Shown piece after piece: positions 44,938 through 53,846 of a stretch of DNA of 64,000 nucleotides. The translations under genes and the position numbers were made by a program. Source of the stretch: JAXMCI01 sp046349435 (GTDB lineage: Bacteria > Pseudomonadota > Alphaproteobacteria > Dongiales > Dongiaceae); contig JAXMCI010000029.1 in NCBI GenBank assembly GCA_046349435.1, positions 24,141 through 88,140 of the forward strand. Reading direction: 5' to 3'. Under the pieces are notes generated by a model, which saw only the letters and a list, made by a program, of their open reading frames with translations, was not told the origin of the DNA and did not search any database. Numbering within the stretch: the first letter of the stretch is position 1; each line of letters begins with the position of its first letter.

Positions 44938-47505
44938 CTACTCCGGTCGGTCGATGTCGCGGCCCAGCACTTCGCGCTTGCCGACATGGTTGGCGGCGGT
45001 CACCACGCCCTCCTTCTCCATGCGCTCGATGAGCCTGGCGGCACGGTTGTAGCCGATCTGCAGGTGGCGCTGCACGAAGCTGGTCGACGCCTTGCGCTCG
45101 CGGCAGACCAGCGCCACTGCCCGATCATATAGGTCGTCGCTGCCCTCGCCGCCATCCTCGCCGCCGCTGGCCGGGGTCTCCTCGTCGTCGCGGGTGACCT
45201 CCTCGATGTAGGTCGGCTCCCCCTGCTCCTTGAGATAGGCCACCACCTTCTCGACCTCGGCGTCGCCGACGAAGGGCCCGTGCACCCGGGTCATGCGGCC
45301 GCCCTGGGCCATGTAGAGCATGTCGCCCTGGCCGAGCAGCTGCTCGGCGCCGGTCTCGCCCAGGATGGTGCGGCTGTCGATGCGCGAGGTGACGTGGAAG
45401 CTGATCCGGGTCGGGAAGTTGGCCTTGATGGTGCCGGTGATGACGTCGACCGAGGGGCGCTGCGTCGCCATGATGATGTGGATGCCGGCGGCCCGGGCCA
45501 TCTGCGCCAGCCGCTGGATCGCCGCCTCGATCTCCTTGCCGGCGACCAGCATCAGGTCGGCCATCTCGTCGACCACGACGACGATGAAGGGCAGCTCGAC
45601 CAGGTCGAACGGCTCCTCCTCGTAGATCGGCGCCCCGGTCTCGGCGTCGAAGCCGGTCTGGACCTTGCGGGTCAGCACCTCGCCCGAGGCGCGGGCCTGG
45701 GCGATTCGCTGGTTGAAGCCGTCGATGTTGCGCACGCCGAGCTTGGACATCGCCCGGTAGCGGTTCTCCATCTCGCGCACGGCCCACTTCACCGCGACGA
45801 TCGCCTTGCGCGGGTCGGTCACGACGGGCGCCAGCAGGTGCGGGATGCCGTCATAGACCGACAGCTCCAGCATCTTCGGGTCGACCATGATGAACTTGCA
45901 GGTCTCCGGCGGCAGCCGGTAGATCAGCGACAGGATCATCGTGTTCATCGCCACCGACTTGCCGGAGCCGGTGGTGCCGGCGATCAGCAGATGCGGCATG
46001 CGGGCGAGGTCGACGATCACCGGCGTGCCGCCGATGTCCTTGCCCAGCACCAGCGACAGCCGGTGCGAGGTGCGCTCGTAGTCGGCCGAGGCGAGCAGCT
46101 CGCGCAGCAGCACCGTCTCGCGCTGCTGGTTGGGCAGCTCGATGCCGATGACGCTGCGGCCGGGGATGACGGCGACGCGCACCGCGAGCGCGCTCATCGA
46201 GCGGGCGATGTCGTCGGCCAGCCCGACCACCCGGCTGGTCTTGGTGCCGGGCGCCGGCTCGAGCTCGTAGAGCGTCACCACCGGCCCGGGGCGGACCTTC
46301 ACGATCTCGCCCTTGACCCCGAAATCGTCGAGCACCGACTCGAGCAGCCGGGCGTTCTTCTCCAGCGATTCCTCGGAGACCCGCGCCTGCTGGGCGGCCG
46401 CCGGGTTGGGCTTGGCCAGCAGGTCGAGCGGCGGCAGGGCGTAGTCCTCGCTCGGCACCAGGTCGAGGGTCGGCTGCTCGGCGCTGGCCGCCCGCTTGCC
46501 GGGCTTGGCGCGCGGCTTGCGCTGCGCCACCAGCCGCTCCTCGCGCGCCTCCGGCGGCGCCGGGATCGAGATGCGCGGCTCGGCGGCGCGCTCCGGCCGG
46601 TCTTGGCGTTCAGGCCGGTCTTGGCGTTCAGGCCGGTCTTGGCGTTCAGGCCGGTCGAGGCGCTCGGGCCGCTCGCTTCGCTCGAGCCGATCGCTGCGCT
46701 CGGGCCGCAGCTCGTCCGGCGGGGCGATCGCCTCCGGAATCTCGAGCCCGGGCGGCTCGTCCATGTCGAGCTCGGGCTCGCGCGCCAGCACCGGCGCCTG
46801 GCGGGCCGCCTCGACCCGCTCGGCGCGCCGCTCTGCCGCGGCGGCGGCCGAGCGCCGCAGCCGGGCATAGAGCCAGGCGGCGCCGCGCCCGGCCCGAGCC
46901 GAGAGCCGGCCGGCATGGCCGCCGGCGATGCGGTAGGCGCGCCAGGGGATGCCGGCCGAGGCGTAGAGCAGCAGCAGCGCGGCGATCAGCCCGCCCAGGC
47001 TGACCAGCCCGCCGCCCCAGCCGGCGGCACGGCCGAGCAGCCCGACCGACTGGCGGCCGATGCAGCCGCCGATGCCGCAATTGGCCAGCAGCGCCGGCCA
47101 GCCGGCCGGGGTCGGCAGCGCCGCTGCCGCGACCGACAGCGCGGCCAGCGCCAGCGGCAGCACGGCGGCCTTCAGCCAGAAGCGGGCCAGCCGGCGATGG
47201 CGCAGCAGCCGCCAGCCCCAGGCGAGCAGCACGGCCGGCAACAGGGCGCTGGCGATGCCCAGCCCCTGCAGCAGCAGCTCGGCGGCGTACGCGCCGGCGC
47301 CGCCCATCAGGTTCTGCACCGCCTGGCCGGTGGCCTTGTCGAAGGCGGGGTCGTCGCTGTGGAAGCTGAGCAGCGCCAGCGCCAGCCACAGCGCGCCGCC
47401 GATCATCGCCAGCCCGAGCAGCTCGGTCAGGCGGCGCAGCAGGAAGTCGCGGGCGCCCGGCGGCAGGAACGCCGCCCGCCCGAGATTGCCGACCGATTCG
47501 CTCAT
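44938..47505 (-). CDS. ftsK: DNA translocase FtsK
   Basis: 855 residues. About four or five membrane helices occupy residues 25-180 (for example LAMIGGALWLALALLSFHSD). A charged linker with six-residue repeats follows, then the RecA-like motor with LIAGTTGSGKSVAMNTMI, FIMVDPKMLELS, VVVDEMADLMLVAG and MATQRPSVDVITG. The C-terminal gamma domain (SFVQRHLQIGYNRAARLIER) is intact, so it can read KOPS and activate XerCD. ATG 47505 is chosen; a GTG at 47520 overlapping the aminotransferase stop by 4 bases would add MTGRR. Confidence 0.96.
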   Translation of the reverse strand: MSESVGNLGRAAFLPPGARDFLLRRLTELLGLAMIGGALWLALALLSFHSDDPAFDKATGQAVQNLMGGAGAYAAELLLQGLGIASALLPAVLLAWGWRLLRHRRLARFWLKAAVLPLALAALSVAAAALPTPAGWPALLANCGIGGCIGRQSVGLLGRAAGWGGGLVSLGGLIAALLLLYASAGIPWRAYRIAGGHAGRLSARAGRGAAWLYARLRRSAAAAAERRAERVEAARQAPVLAREPELDMDEPPGLEIPEAIAPPDELRPERSDRLERSERPERLDRPERQDRPERQDRPERQDRPERAAEPRISIPAPPEAREERLVAQRKPRAKPGKRAASAEQPTLDLVPSEDYALPPLDLLAKPNPAAAQQARVSEESLEKNARLLESVLDDFGVKGEIVKVRPGPVVTLYELEPAPGTKTSRVVGLADDIARSMSALAVRVAVIPGRSVIGIELPNQQRETVLLRELLASADYERTSHRLSLVLGKDIGGTPVIVDLARMPHLLIAGTTGSGKSVAMNTMILSLIYRLPPETCKFIMVDPKMLELSVYDGIPHLLAPVVTDPRKAIVAVKWAVREMENRYRAMSKLGVRNIDGFNQRIAQARASGEVLTRKVQTGFDAETGAPIYEEEPFDLVELPFIVVVVDEMADLMLVAGKEIEAAIQRLAQMARAAGIHIIMATQRPSVDVITGTIKANFPTRISFHVTSRIDSRTILGETGAEQLLGQGDMLYMAQGGRMTRVHGPFVGDAEVEKVVAYLKEQGEPTYIEEVTRDDEETPASGGEDGGEGSDDLYDRAVALVCRERKASTSFVQRHLQIGYNRAARLIERMEKEGVVTAANHVGKREVLGRDIDRPE
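46595..46702. repeat. 18-bp tandem repeat within ftsK
   Basis: Six consecutive 18-bp units. Three are identical (46595-46612, 46613-46630, 46631-46648) and three are diverged copies to 46702. On the coding strand each unit specifies one (R)PERQD- or RSERPE-type hexapeptide, giving a highly charged flexible linker between the membrane and motor domains. Copy number is likely variable. Confidence 0.95.
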
Positions 47506-47516
47506 CCGGCGCCCCG

Positions 47517-48773
47517 TCACCCGGCCGCCGCGGCGCGCCGCGGCTCGGCCCCGGTCGGCATCCCGGCCGGCACCCCGGCCGGCATCCCGGCCAGCACCTC
47601 GACCAGCCGGTCGAGCGCCCCGGCCGTCTGCTCCGGCTCCTGCACCAGGGCGACCCGGATGTAGGGCGCGCCGGGATTGCGGCCGTGCGAGTCGGGCTGC
47701 GCCATGTAGCCGCCCGGCAGCACGCGGATGCCGGCGCGCGCCCACAGCGTGCGGGCGGCGGCCTCGCCGTCGCCGACCTCGAGCCAGAGGAAGAAGCCGC
47801 CGGCCGGCCGGCGCCAGGCGAAGCGGTTGCCCAGCCGTGCCTCGGCGAGGTCGAAATTGGCGCGGTAGAGGGCGCGGCCGGCCTCGACATGGGCCTCGTC
47901 CTGCCACAGCGCGGTCGAGGCGGCGAGGATCGGGTAGGGCGGCGCCACGCCGCCGTAATTGACCAGCTGCTGGTTGCGCCGGATCAGCCGCTCGTCGCCG
48001 GCGAGGAAGCCGGAGCGCAGCCCGGCGGCGCCGGAGCGCTTGGAGAGCGAGTGGAAGGCCAGCACCTGGCCGAGGCCGTCGCCGAGCGCCGCGCACTCGG
48101 TGAGCGCGCCCGGCGGCGGCGCGCCGTCGTAGATCTCGCAGTAGCACTCGTCGAAGGCGACGACGAAGCCGTGCCGCCGCGCCAGCTCGATCCAGCGCCT
48201 GAGATAGGCCGGGGTCGCCACCACGCCCTGCGGGTTGGCCGGCGAGCAGACATAGGCGAGCGCGGTGCGCGCCAGCGTCGCGGCGGGGATCGCGTCGGGG
48301 TCGGGCAGGAAGCCGGTCTCCCGCGTCGCCGGCAGGAACACCGGCTCGCCGCCCGCCACCGCTGCCGCTCCGGCATAGACATGGTAGAACGGGTTGGGCA
48401 TCAGCACCGCCGGGCGCGGCCCGTCGCGGCGCTCCGGCACCGCCGACAGCGCGGTCATGAACAGCGCCTCGCGCGTGCCGGCCACCGGCATCAGGTGGCG
48501 GTCCGGGTCGACCAGGTCGGCGGGCAGGCCGAATCGCCGGGCGAGCCAGGCGGCGGCGGCGCGGCGGAACTCCGGCGTGCCCTGGGCCTGCGGGTAGCGC
48601 GACCACTCGGCGGCGTGCCGGGCGATCGTCTCGGCGACGAAGGAAGGCGGCTGGCGCTGCGGCTCGCCGACGGCGAGCTGCACCAGCGGGCCGCCCGGGG
48701 CGATGTCCTTCAGCAGCCCGGCCAGCCGGGTGAAGGGATGGAACTGCAGCAGCGGGTCGAGGCGGTCGGTCAA
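47517..48773 (-). CDS. Class I/II aminotransferase (DapC-like)
   Basis: A 418-residue PLP enzyme. VGEPQRQPP, the AGTREALF phosphate region, SPANPQGVV, DECYCEIYDG (PLP Asp and Tyr) and the lysine in HSLSKRSGAAGLRSGF are all present. Genes of this type next to ftsK in Alphaproteobacteria are usually called N-succinyldiaminopimelate aminotransferase, but the substrate is not proven. The start is a TTG at 48773. The C-terminus ends with a short repeated stretch AGMPAGVPAGMPTG from a 12-base repeat. Confidence 0.9.
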   Translation of the reverse strand: MTDRLDPLLQFHPFTRLAGLLKDIAPGGPLVQLAVGEPQRQPPSFVAETIARHAAEWSRYPQAQGTPEFRRAAAAWLARRFGLPADLVDPDRHLMPVAGTREALFMTALSAVPERRDGPRPAVLMPNPFYHVYAGAAAVAGGEPVFLPATRETGFLPDPDAIPAATLARTALAYVCSPANPQGVVATPAYLRRWIELARRHGFVVAFDECYCEIYDGAPPPGALTECAALGDGLGQVLAFHSLSKRSGAAGLRSGFLAGDERLIRRNQQLVNYGGVAPPYPILAASTALWQDEAHVEAGRALYRANFDLAEARLGNRFAWRRPAGGFFLWLEVGDGEAAARTLWARAGIRVLPGGYMAQPDSHGRNPGAPYIRVALVQEPEQTAGALDRLVEVLAGMPAGVPAGMPTGAEPRRAAAAG

Positions 48774-48893
48774 GTCGGGCTCGCCGTAGCCGGCCGGCGG
48801 CGGCGCCCGTGCTCCGCGTCGGTGCCGGTCCGCCGTCGCCGATGGAAGCCTGGATTCTAGACCCCGGGCCGGGCCGCCACAAGCGCGCCCTCT

Positions 48894-48986
48894 CCGGTCG
48901 CTTGCCCGCCGGTCGCTTGCGCCCCACCGGTCGCTTGCCCACCGGCCGCTCGCCCACCGGCCGCTCGCCCGCCGGCCGCGCCGCCG
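48894..48986. repeat. Degenerate 15-bp tandem repeat
   Basis: In the 319-base gap between the aminotransferase and the Stf0 gene, CCGGTCGCTTGCCCG (48894) is repeated about six times (one copy 18 bp) and drifts to CCGGCCGCTCGCCCG. It lies upstream of both divergent starts. No gene, promoter or stable RNA was recognised in the rest of 48774-49092. Confidence 0.85.
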
Positions 48987-49092
48987 CGCCGCTGGAACCG
49001 GCCCCGCGGGCGGCGGTTCTCGGGAGCAAGCAAGAACGGCGTGTCAGGTGGGGACCGCGCGCGATGACGCGGGAGCGAGGCGGGGTACGGCC

Positions 49093-49944
49093 ATGAATCA
49101 GGATGTGCCGCCATGGCATGACGCGCCGGCCTGGCCGGAGCAGTTCACGCCGGCCTACGACCTGGCCGGCCCGCCGCCGGCGGTGCGCTACGCGATCTGC
49201 ACGACGCCCCGGTCCGGCAGCCACTTCCTGGCGCTGATGATGAAGAACACCGGGCTGTTCGGCTGCCCGCTGGAGTACTTCCACGGCGAGTACCTGCCGA
49301 TCTGGCGCCGGCGGGCCGAGGCGGAGGGCTTCGGCTCCGTGATCCGCTTCCTCGAGGGCCGGCGGACCGGCGCCAACGGCCGGCTCGGGATCAAGATCGA
49401 CCGGGCCAGCCTGCCGGCGACCGTCGCCGAGATCGGGCCCGGCTTCCTGCGCGGCGACTGGCGGTTCGTCTTCCTGCGCCGGCGGGACCTGCTGGCCCAG
49501 GCCCTGTCCTGGACGGCGGCCGCCCAGACCGGGGCGTGGAAGAGCGACTGGGCCAGGCGCGGCGCCGCCGCCTACAGCCGGCACGAGATCGCCTGGCGCG
49601 TCGGGCTGGCGGCCCGGCAGAACGCCAGCTGGCAGCAGTTCTTCGCGGAGCGCGGCCAGGTCCCGCTCGAGCTCGTCTACGAGGATGTCGAGCAGGACCC
49701 GCAGGGCGCGCTCGAGGCGGTGGCGGGCTTCCTCGGCACGAAGCTGCCGGCCGGCCTCGACGCGGGCCGGCTGGTCGAAACCAGGGTGCAGCGCTCGGCC
49801 GGCACCGCGGCCTGGCGCGAGCGCTATGTGCGCGAGACCCGCGAGCTCGCCGACGCGGTGGCGCTGTTCGACCATGACGGCTCGCGCCGGGCCGCACAGC
49901 TCCGCCACGCGCTGTGGCGGCTGCGCCGCGCCGGTCGCTGCTGA
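49093..49944 (+). CDS. Stf0-type sulfotransferase
   Basis: A 283-residue sulfotransferase. AICTTPRSGSHFLALMMKNT is the PAPS 5'-phosphosulfate loop in the Stf0 form, PLEYFHGEYLP follows, and FVFLRRRDLLAQALSWTAA carries the 3'-phosphate residues with the RRDLLAQALS pattern. YEDVEQDPQGALEAVAGFLG closes the fold. Stf0 makes trehalose-2-sulfate in mycobacteria; related genes in Proteobacteria have unknown acceptors. Monocistronic. A second, unrelated-type sulfotransferase lies at 11.7 kb. Confidence 0.9.
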   Translation: MNQDVPPWHDAPAWPEQFTPAYDLAGPPPAVRYAICTTPRSGSHFLALMMKNTGLFGCPLEYFHGEYLPIWRRRAEAEGFGSVIRFLEGRRTGANGRLGIKIDRASLPATVAEIGPGFLRGDWRFVFLRRRDLLAQALSWTAAAQTGAWKSDWARRGAAAYSRHEIAWRVGLAARQNASWQQFFAERGQVPLELVYEDVEQDPQGALEAVAGFLGTKLPAGLDAGRLVETRVQRSAGTAAWRERYVRETRELADAVALFDHDGSRRAAQLRHALWRLRRAGRC

Positions 49945-49950
49945 TCGGCA

Positions 49951-49985
49951 AGAAAATGGCCCGGAAGGCGGGTGCCTTCCGGGCC
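49951..49985 (-). terminator. Rho-independent terminator of amtB
   Basis: GGCCCGGAAGGC (49958-49969) and GCCTTCCGGGCC (49974-49985) form a perfect 12-bp stem with a 4-base loop. Read leftwards it is followed by ATTTTCTT, so it terminates the amtB transcript, 31 bases past its stop codon. Confidence 0.9.
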
Positions 49986-50016
49986 CAGTCGGGCGGAGGA
50001 ACTCGTGAAGAAGTTG

Positions 50017-51339
50017 CTAGGGGATCGCCTCGCCGTGCAGGCCGACATCGAGGCCGTCGCGCTCGACCTCCTCGCTGACCCTGAGGCCGATCACCACGTC
50101 GACCAGCTTGAGGATGACCAGCGTGACCACGGCGCAGTAGACGATGGTGATGGCGACGCCGACGATCTGGGTGAGGATCTGGCCGGCATTGCCGTCGACC
50201 AGGCCGAGCGGCGCCTCGGCGCCGGTCACCACCCGGGTGGCGAAGACGCCGGTCAGGATGGCGCCGACGATGCCGCCGATGCCGTGCACCCCGAAGGCGT
50301 CGAGCGAATCGTCGTAGCCGAGCGCGTTCTTCACCGCCGTCGAGGTGAAGAAGCAGACCGCGCCGGCGGCGATGCCGATGATCAGCGCCCCGCCGGGCAG
50401 CACGAAGCCCGAGGCCGGCGTCACCGCGACCAGCCCGGCGACCGCGCCGGAGATGATGCCGAGCACCGAGGGCTTGCCCTTGGTCGCCCACTCGACCGCC
50501 ATCCAGGCCAGCGCCGCCGCGGCGGTCGCCACCTGGGTGGCCGCCATCGCCATGCCGGCGCGCCCGTCGGCGGCCACCGCCGAGCCGGCGTTGAAGCCGA
50601 ACCAGCCGACCCAGAGCAGCGAGGCGCCGATCAGGCTGAGGCCGAGATTGTGCGGCGGGAACGGCACCCGGCCGTAGCCCTTGCGCTTGCCCATGACCAG
50701 CGCCGCCACCAGGCCGGCGATGCCGGCATTGATGTGCACCACGGTGCCGCCGGCATAGTCGAGCACGCCCATGCTGCCGAGCCAGCCGCCGCCCCACACC
50801 ATGTGGGCGATCGGGCAGTAGACGAACATCAGCCACAGCCCGACGAACCAGAGCAGGGCCGAGAACTTCATGCGATCGGCGAAGGCGCCGGCGATCAGCG
50901 CCGGGGTGATGATCGCGAAGGTCATCTGGAAGGTCATGTAGACCGTCTCGGGGATGGTCGGCGCCAGCGGGCTCGCCCCGTTCGGGGTGATGCCGGCGAG
51001 CAGCGCCCGGCTCCAGCCGCCGATCACCGCATTGCCCTCCGTGAAGGACAGCGAGTAGCCGGCCACCATCCACAGCACCGTCACCAGGCAGCAGATGGCG
51101 AAGCTCTGCATCATGGTGGCGAGCGCGTTCATCTTGCGCACCATGCCGGCATAGAACAGCGCCAGCCCCGGCACGGTCATCATCAGCACCAGCGCCGTCG
51201 AGGTCAGCATCCAGGCGGTGTCGCCGCGATCGAGCGCCGGCTTGTCCTGGGCCCAGGCCGCGCCCCCGGCGGCGAGCAGCAGCGCCGCCGCGATTCCTCC
51301 GATTGCCAGTGCTCTGGTACGCCACCCGAAACGCATCAT
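50017..51339 (-). CDS. amtB: Ammonium transporter
   Basis: A 440-residue Amt protein. An N-terminal signal-like segment ends in AAWAQD; eleven helices follow. PGLALFYAGMVRKMN, FAFADRMKFSALLWF-type segments and the pore His pair in VVHINAGIAGLV and FGVHGIGGIVGAIL are present. It carries NH4+/NH3 across the inner membrane. Unlike the common glnK-amtB pair, no PII gene is adjacent. A sigma-54-like element lies upstream and a strong terminator downstream. Confidence 0.96.
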   Translation of the reverse strand: MMRFGWRTRALAIGGIAAALLLAAGGAAWAQDKPALDRGDTAWMLTSTALVLMMTVPGLALFYAGMVRKMNALATMMQSFAICCLVTVLWMVAGYSLSFTEGNAVIGGWSRALLAGITPNGASPLAPTIPETVYMTFQMTFAIITPALIAGAFADRMKFSALLWFVGLWLMFVYCPIAHMVWGGGWLGSMGVLDYAGGTVVHINAGIAGLVAALVMGKRKGYGRVPFPPHNLGLSLIGASLLWVGWFGFNAGSAVAADGRAGMAMAATQVATAAAALAWMAVEWATKGKPSVLGIISGAVAGLVAVTPASGFVLPGGALIIGIAAGAVCFFTSTAVKNALGYDDSLDAFGVHGIGGIVGAILTGVFATRVVTGAEAPLGLVDGNAGQILTQIVGVAITIVYCAVVTLVILKLVDVVIGLRVSEEVERDGLDVGLHGEAIP

Positions 51340-51383
51340 CGCCCCTCTTGAGCTCGGCTCGATCCTCGCCTCCGACCGGGGGT

Positions 51384-51400
51384 ATCAAGAATCGTGCCGC
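51384..51400 (-). promoter_or_regulatory. Candidate sigma-54 promoter of amtB
   Basis: The minus strand reads GGCACG-ATTC-TTGAT, matching the -24 GGCACG block and the TTG of the -12 block but lacking the usual GC dinucleotide there. It is 45 bases upstream of the amtB ATG. TGTGC-N6-GCACA just upstream (about 51401-51416) could bind an activator such as NtrC. Nitrogen control of amtB is expected from other bacteria. Confidence 0.4.
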
Positions 51401-51553
51401 GTGTGCTGCGTCGCACAATTCCCCGCCATTTCCGGCGGCGGCGGTTTTTTCGGCCGCCCAAAAAGGCAGCAGGATTTCCGTGCTGCACATTTCCTGGGCA
51501 GAGATCGCCCGCGCCCTGGACAGGGACCCCGCCGCGCGCGATCCTGCGCGCCC

Positions 51554-52813
51554 ATGGCAGCCACCTTCGACACCGAGGTCCTGATCGCCGGCGGCGGCAT
51601 GGTCGGGCTGACCCTGGCGGCCGCGCTGGGCGGCGCCGGCATCGGCGTGACGGTGATCGAGCCGGCCGCCGAATCGGCGCGGCTCGATCCCATCTATGAC
51701 GGCCGGGCCTCGGCCATCGCCGCCGGCTCGCGCAACCTGCTGGAGGGGGCCGGCGCCTGGGCCGACATGGCGCCCGAGGCCGAGCCGATCCTCGACATCC
51801 GCGTCTCCGATGGCCGCCCCGGCCGGCGCGCCTCGCCCTTCTTCCTGCATTACGATCACCGCGCGCTCGCCGCCGCCGCCAGCCCGGCCGCGCCGTTCGG
51901 CCACATCGTCGAGAACCGGGTGATCCGGCGCGCTCTGGTGGCCCGGGTCGCGGCCCTGCCGTCGGTGACGCTGCTCGCCGGCCGCATCGCCGGCCCGCCG
52001 GCGCACGACGCTGCCGGCGTCGCGGTGACCCTGCCCGACGGGCGGCGGCTGCGCGCGCCGCTGCTGGTCGCCGCCGACGGCAAGGATTCGGCGCTGCGCC
52101 AGGCCGCCGGCATCGCCGTCACCCGCTGGGCCTATCCGCAGACCGCGCTGGTCGCCACCGTCGGCCACGCCCTGCCGCATCACGGGGTGGCGCACGAGAA
52201 CTTCCTGCCCGCCGGCCCGTTCGCCATGCTGCCGATGACCGACGACGCCGAGGGCCACCGCTCCTCGCTGGTCTGGACCGAGCGCCGGGCGCTCGCCCCG
52301 GCGATGCTGGCGCTCTCCGACGAGGACTTCGCCGACGAGCTGATGCGCCGCTTCGGCGGCTCGCTCGGCCGGCTCCGGCTGCGCGGCCGGCGCTGGTCCT
52401 ACCCGCTCGGGCTGCACCATGCCGAGCGCTATGTCGACCGCCGGCTGGCGCTGGTCGGCGACGCCGCCCACCTGATCCACCCGATCGCCGGGCAGGGCCT
52501 CAATCTCGGGCTGCGCGACGCCGCGGCGCTGGCCGAGGCGGTGGCCGACGCCCGCCGCCTCGGCCTCGACATCGGCGAGGCCCCGGTGCTCGAGCGCTAC
52601 CAGCGCTGGCGGCGCTTCGACACGGTCATGCTGGCCGCCGTCACCGACGGCCTCAACCGGCTCTTCTCCAACGATCTCGGGCCGCTGCGGCTGGCCCGCG
52701 ACCTCGGCCTCGCCGCGGTCGACCGGCTGCCCGGCCTCAAGCGCTTCCTGATGCGCGACGCCATGGGCGTCACCGGCGCCCTGCCGCGGCTGATCCGCGG
52801 CGAGCCGCTCTAG
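51554..52813 (+). CDS. UbiH/UbiF-family FAD monooxygenase
   Basis: A 419-residue flavoprotein hydroxylase. VLIAGGGMVGLTLAAALG is the dinucleotide motif, VAADGKDSALRQAAGI the DG motif, and GDAAHLIHPIAGQGLNLGLRD the second FAD motif in the ubiquinone-hydroxylase form. It probably hydroxylates a ring position in ubiquinone synthesis; which carbon cannot be told. The ATG lies 214 bases from the divergent amtB start. Confidence 0.92.
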   Translation: MAATFDTEVLIAGGGMVGLTLAAALGGAGIGVTVIEPAAESARLDPIYDGRASAIAAGSRNLLEGAGAWADMAPEAEPILDIRVSDGRPGRRASPFFLHYDHRALAAAASPAAPFGHIVENRVIRRALVARVAALPSVTLLAGRIAGPPAHDAAGVAVTLPDGRRLRAPLLVAADGKDSALRQAAGIAVTRWAYPQTALVATVGHALPHHGVAHENFLPAGPFAMLPMTDDAEGHRSSLVWTERRALAPAMLALSDEDFADELMRRFGGSLGRLRLRGRRWSYPLGLHHAERYVDRRLALVGDAAHLIHPIAGQGLNLGLRDAAALAEAVADARRLGLDIGEAPVLERYQRWRRFDTVMLAAVTDGLNRLFSNDLGPLRLARDLGLAAVDRLPGLKRFLMRDAMGVTGALPRLIRGEPL

Positions 52814-52816
52814 CCG

Positions 52817-53836
52817 CTACCGTCCGGGAACCGCCGAGGCGAGGTCGGCGCCGGCGCCCGGCCCGAGATGCCGGTGCTGCCATTCCAGGATCGGCTGCCA
52901 CGGGCCGGTCAGGTGCTGCGCCGGCGGGAACGGACCGAGGAACGGCGGGTAGGGGGCGTCCGGCGGCTTCAGCCGGCGGTCGGGAAAGTCGGCTTCCGTG
53001 CCGGCCAGCCGCGGCCGGGGCTGCCCGGCCAGGAACGCGGCGATGTCGAAGGCGTCGTCGGGCGCCAGCGACGGGTTCGCCGGATCGGTGCCGAGCGGCA
53101 TGTTGGCGCGGATGAAGCGGGCGGCGGCGATGGTGCGCGCCATGCCGGCGCCGTCGTTGAAGCTGTCCGGCCCCCAGAGCGGCGGGAACTGGTAGCGCTG
53201 GCGCTGCTGCGCGGCGTCGGCGGCGCCGTAGCGCACGCCCTGGCCGTCGGGCTGGTGGCAGGCGGCGCAGTTCTGCTGGTAGAGCGCGGCGCCGCGCTTC
53301 GGGTCGGCGGCGCGCTCCGGCAGGGCGAGCGGCGGCGTGCCGCGGCCGGGCGGCTCGGCCCCGGTCGGCAGGCCGGTGGCGAGGAACCGCAGATAGGCCA
53401 GGATGGCGACCAGCTCCGGCCCGTCCTCCGGCAGGCGCCGCCCGTTCATGCTGCGCTCCATGCAGGACTGGATGCGCTCGCCCAGGTCCAGGACGCGCCC
53501 GGCCCGCCCGCTGAAGTCGGGATAGACGCCGTGCGTGCCGGCGAGCGGCAGGGCGAGCCGCTGGCGGCCGGCATCGAGGTGGCAGTTGCGGCAGTCGAGC
53601 CCGTTGCCGGCATAGCGCCTGCCCGGGTCGGGCGCGTCCGGCCCGATCAGCGCCGAGCTGTGCTGGAACAGCTCGCGGCCGAGCCGCACCGCCCGCCCGA
53701 ACGCGTCGTCGGGCAAGGTCTGGATCGCCGGCGGCCGCCAGCCGGCCGGCGCCGTCGCCGGATCGTCGGCCGCGCCCGCGCCCGCCGCCAGCAGCAGCAG
53801 GCCCGCCGCCAGGCCCGCCGTCAGCAGCCCCCGCAT
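52817..53836 (-). CDS. Dihaem c-type cytochrome (TsdA-like)
   Basis: A 339-residue periplasmic protein with a signal peptide (MRGLLTAGLAAGLLLLAAGA, cut near AGAA). There are two haem sites, CRNCH and CAACH. The order of domains and motifs such as YAGNGLDCRNCHLDAGRQ, GRRLPEDGPELVAILAYLRF and GKALYQQNC-type segments resembles thiosulfate dehydrogenase TsdA and SoxA-like cytochromes. The partner and substrate are not proven. ATG 53836 is preferred because the signal peptide begins there. Confidence 0.85.
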   Translation of the reverse strand: MRGLLTAGLAAGLLLLAAGAGAADDPATAPAGWRPPAIQTLPDDAFGRAVRLGRELFQHSSALIGPDAPDPGRRYAGNGLDCRNCHLDAGRQRLALPLAGTHGVYPDFSGRAGRVLDLGERIQSCMERSMNGRRLPEDGPELVAILAYLRFLATGLPTGAEPPGRGTPPLALPERAADPKRGAALYQQNCAACHQPDGQGVRYGAADAAQQRQRYQFPPLWGPDSFNDGAGMARTIAAARFIRANMPLGTDPANPSLAPDDAFDIAAFLAGQPRPRLAGTEADFPDRRLKPPDAPYPPFLGPFPPAQHLTGPWQPILEWQHRHLGPGAGADLASAVPGR

Positions 53837-53846
53837 GCTCCCCCCG

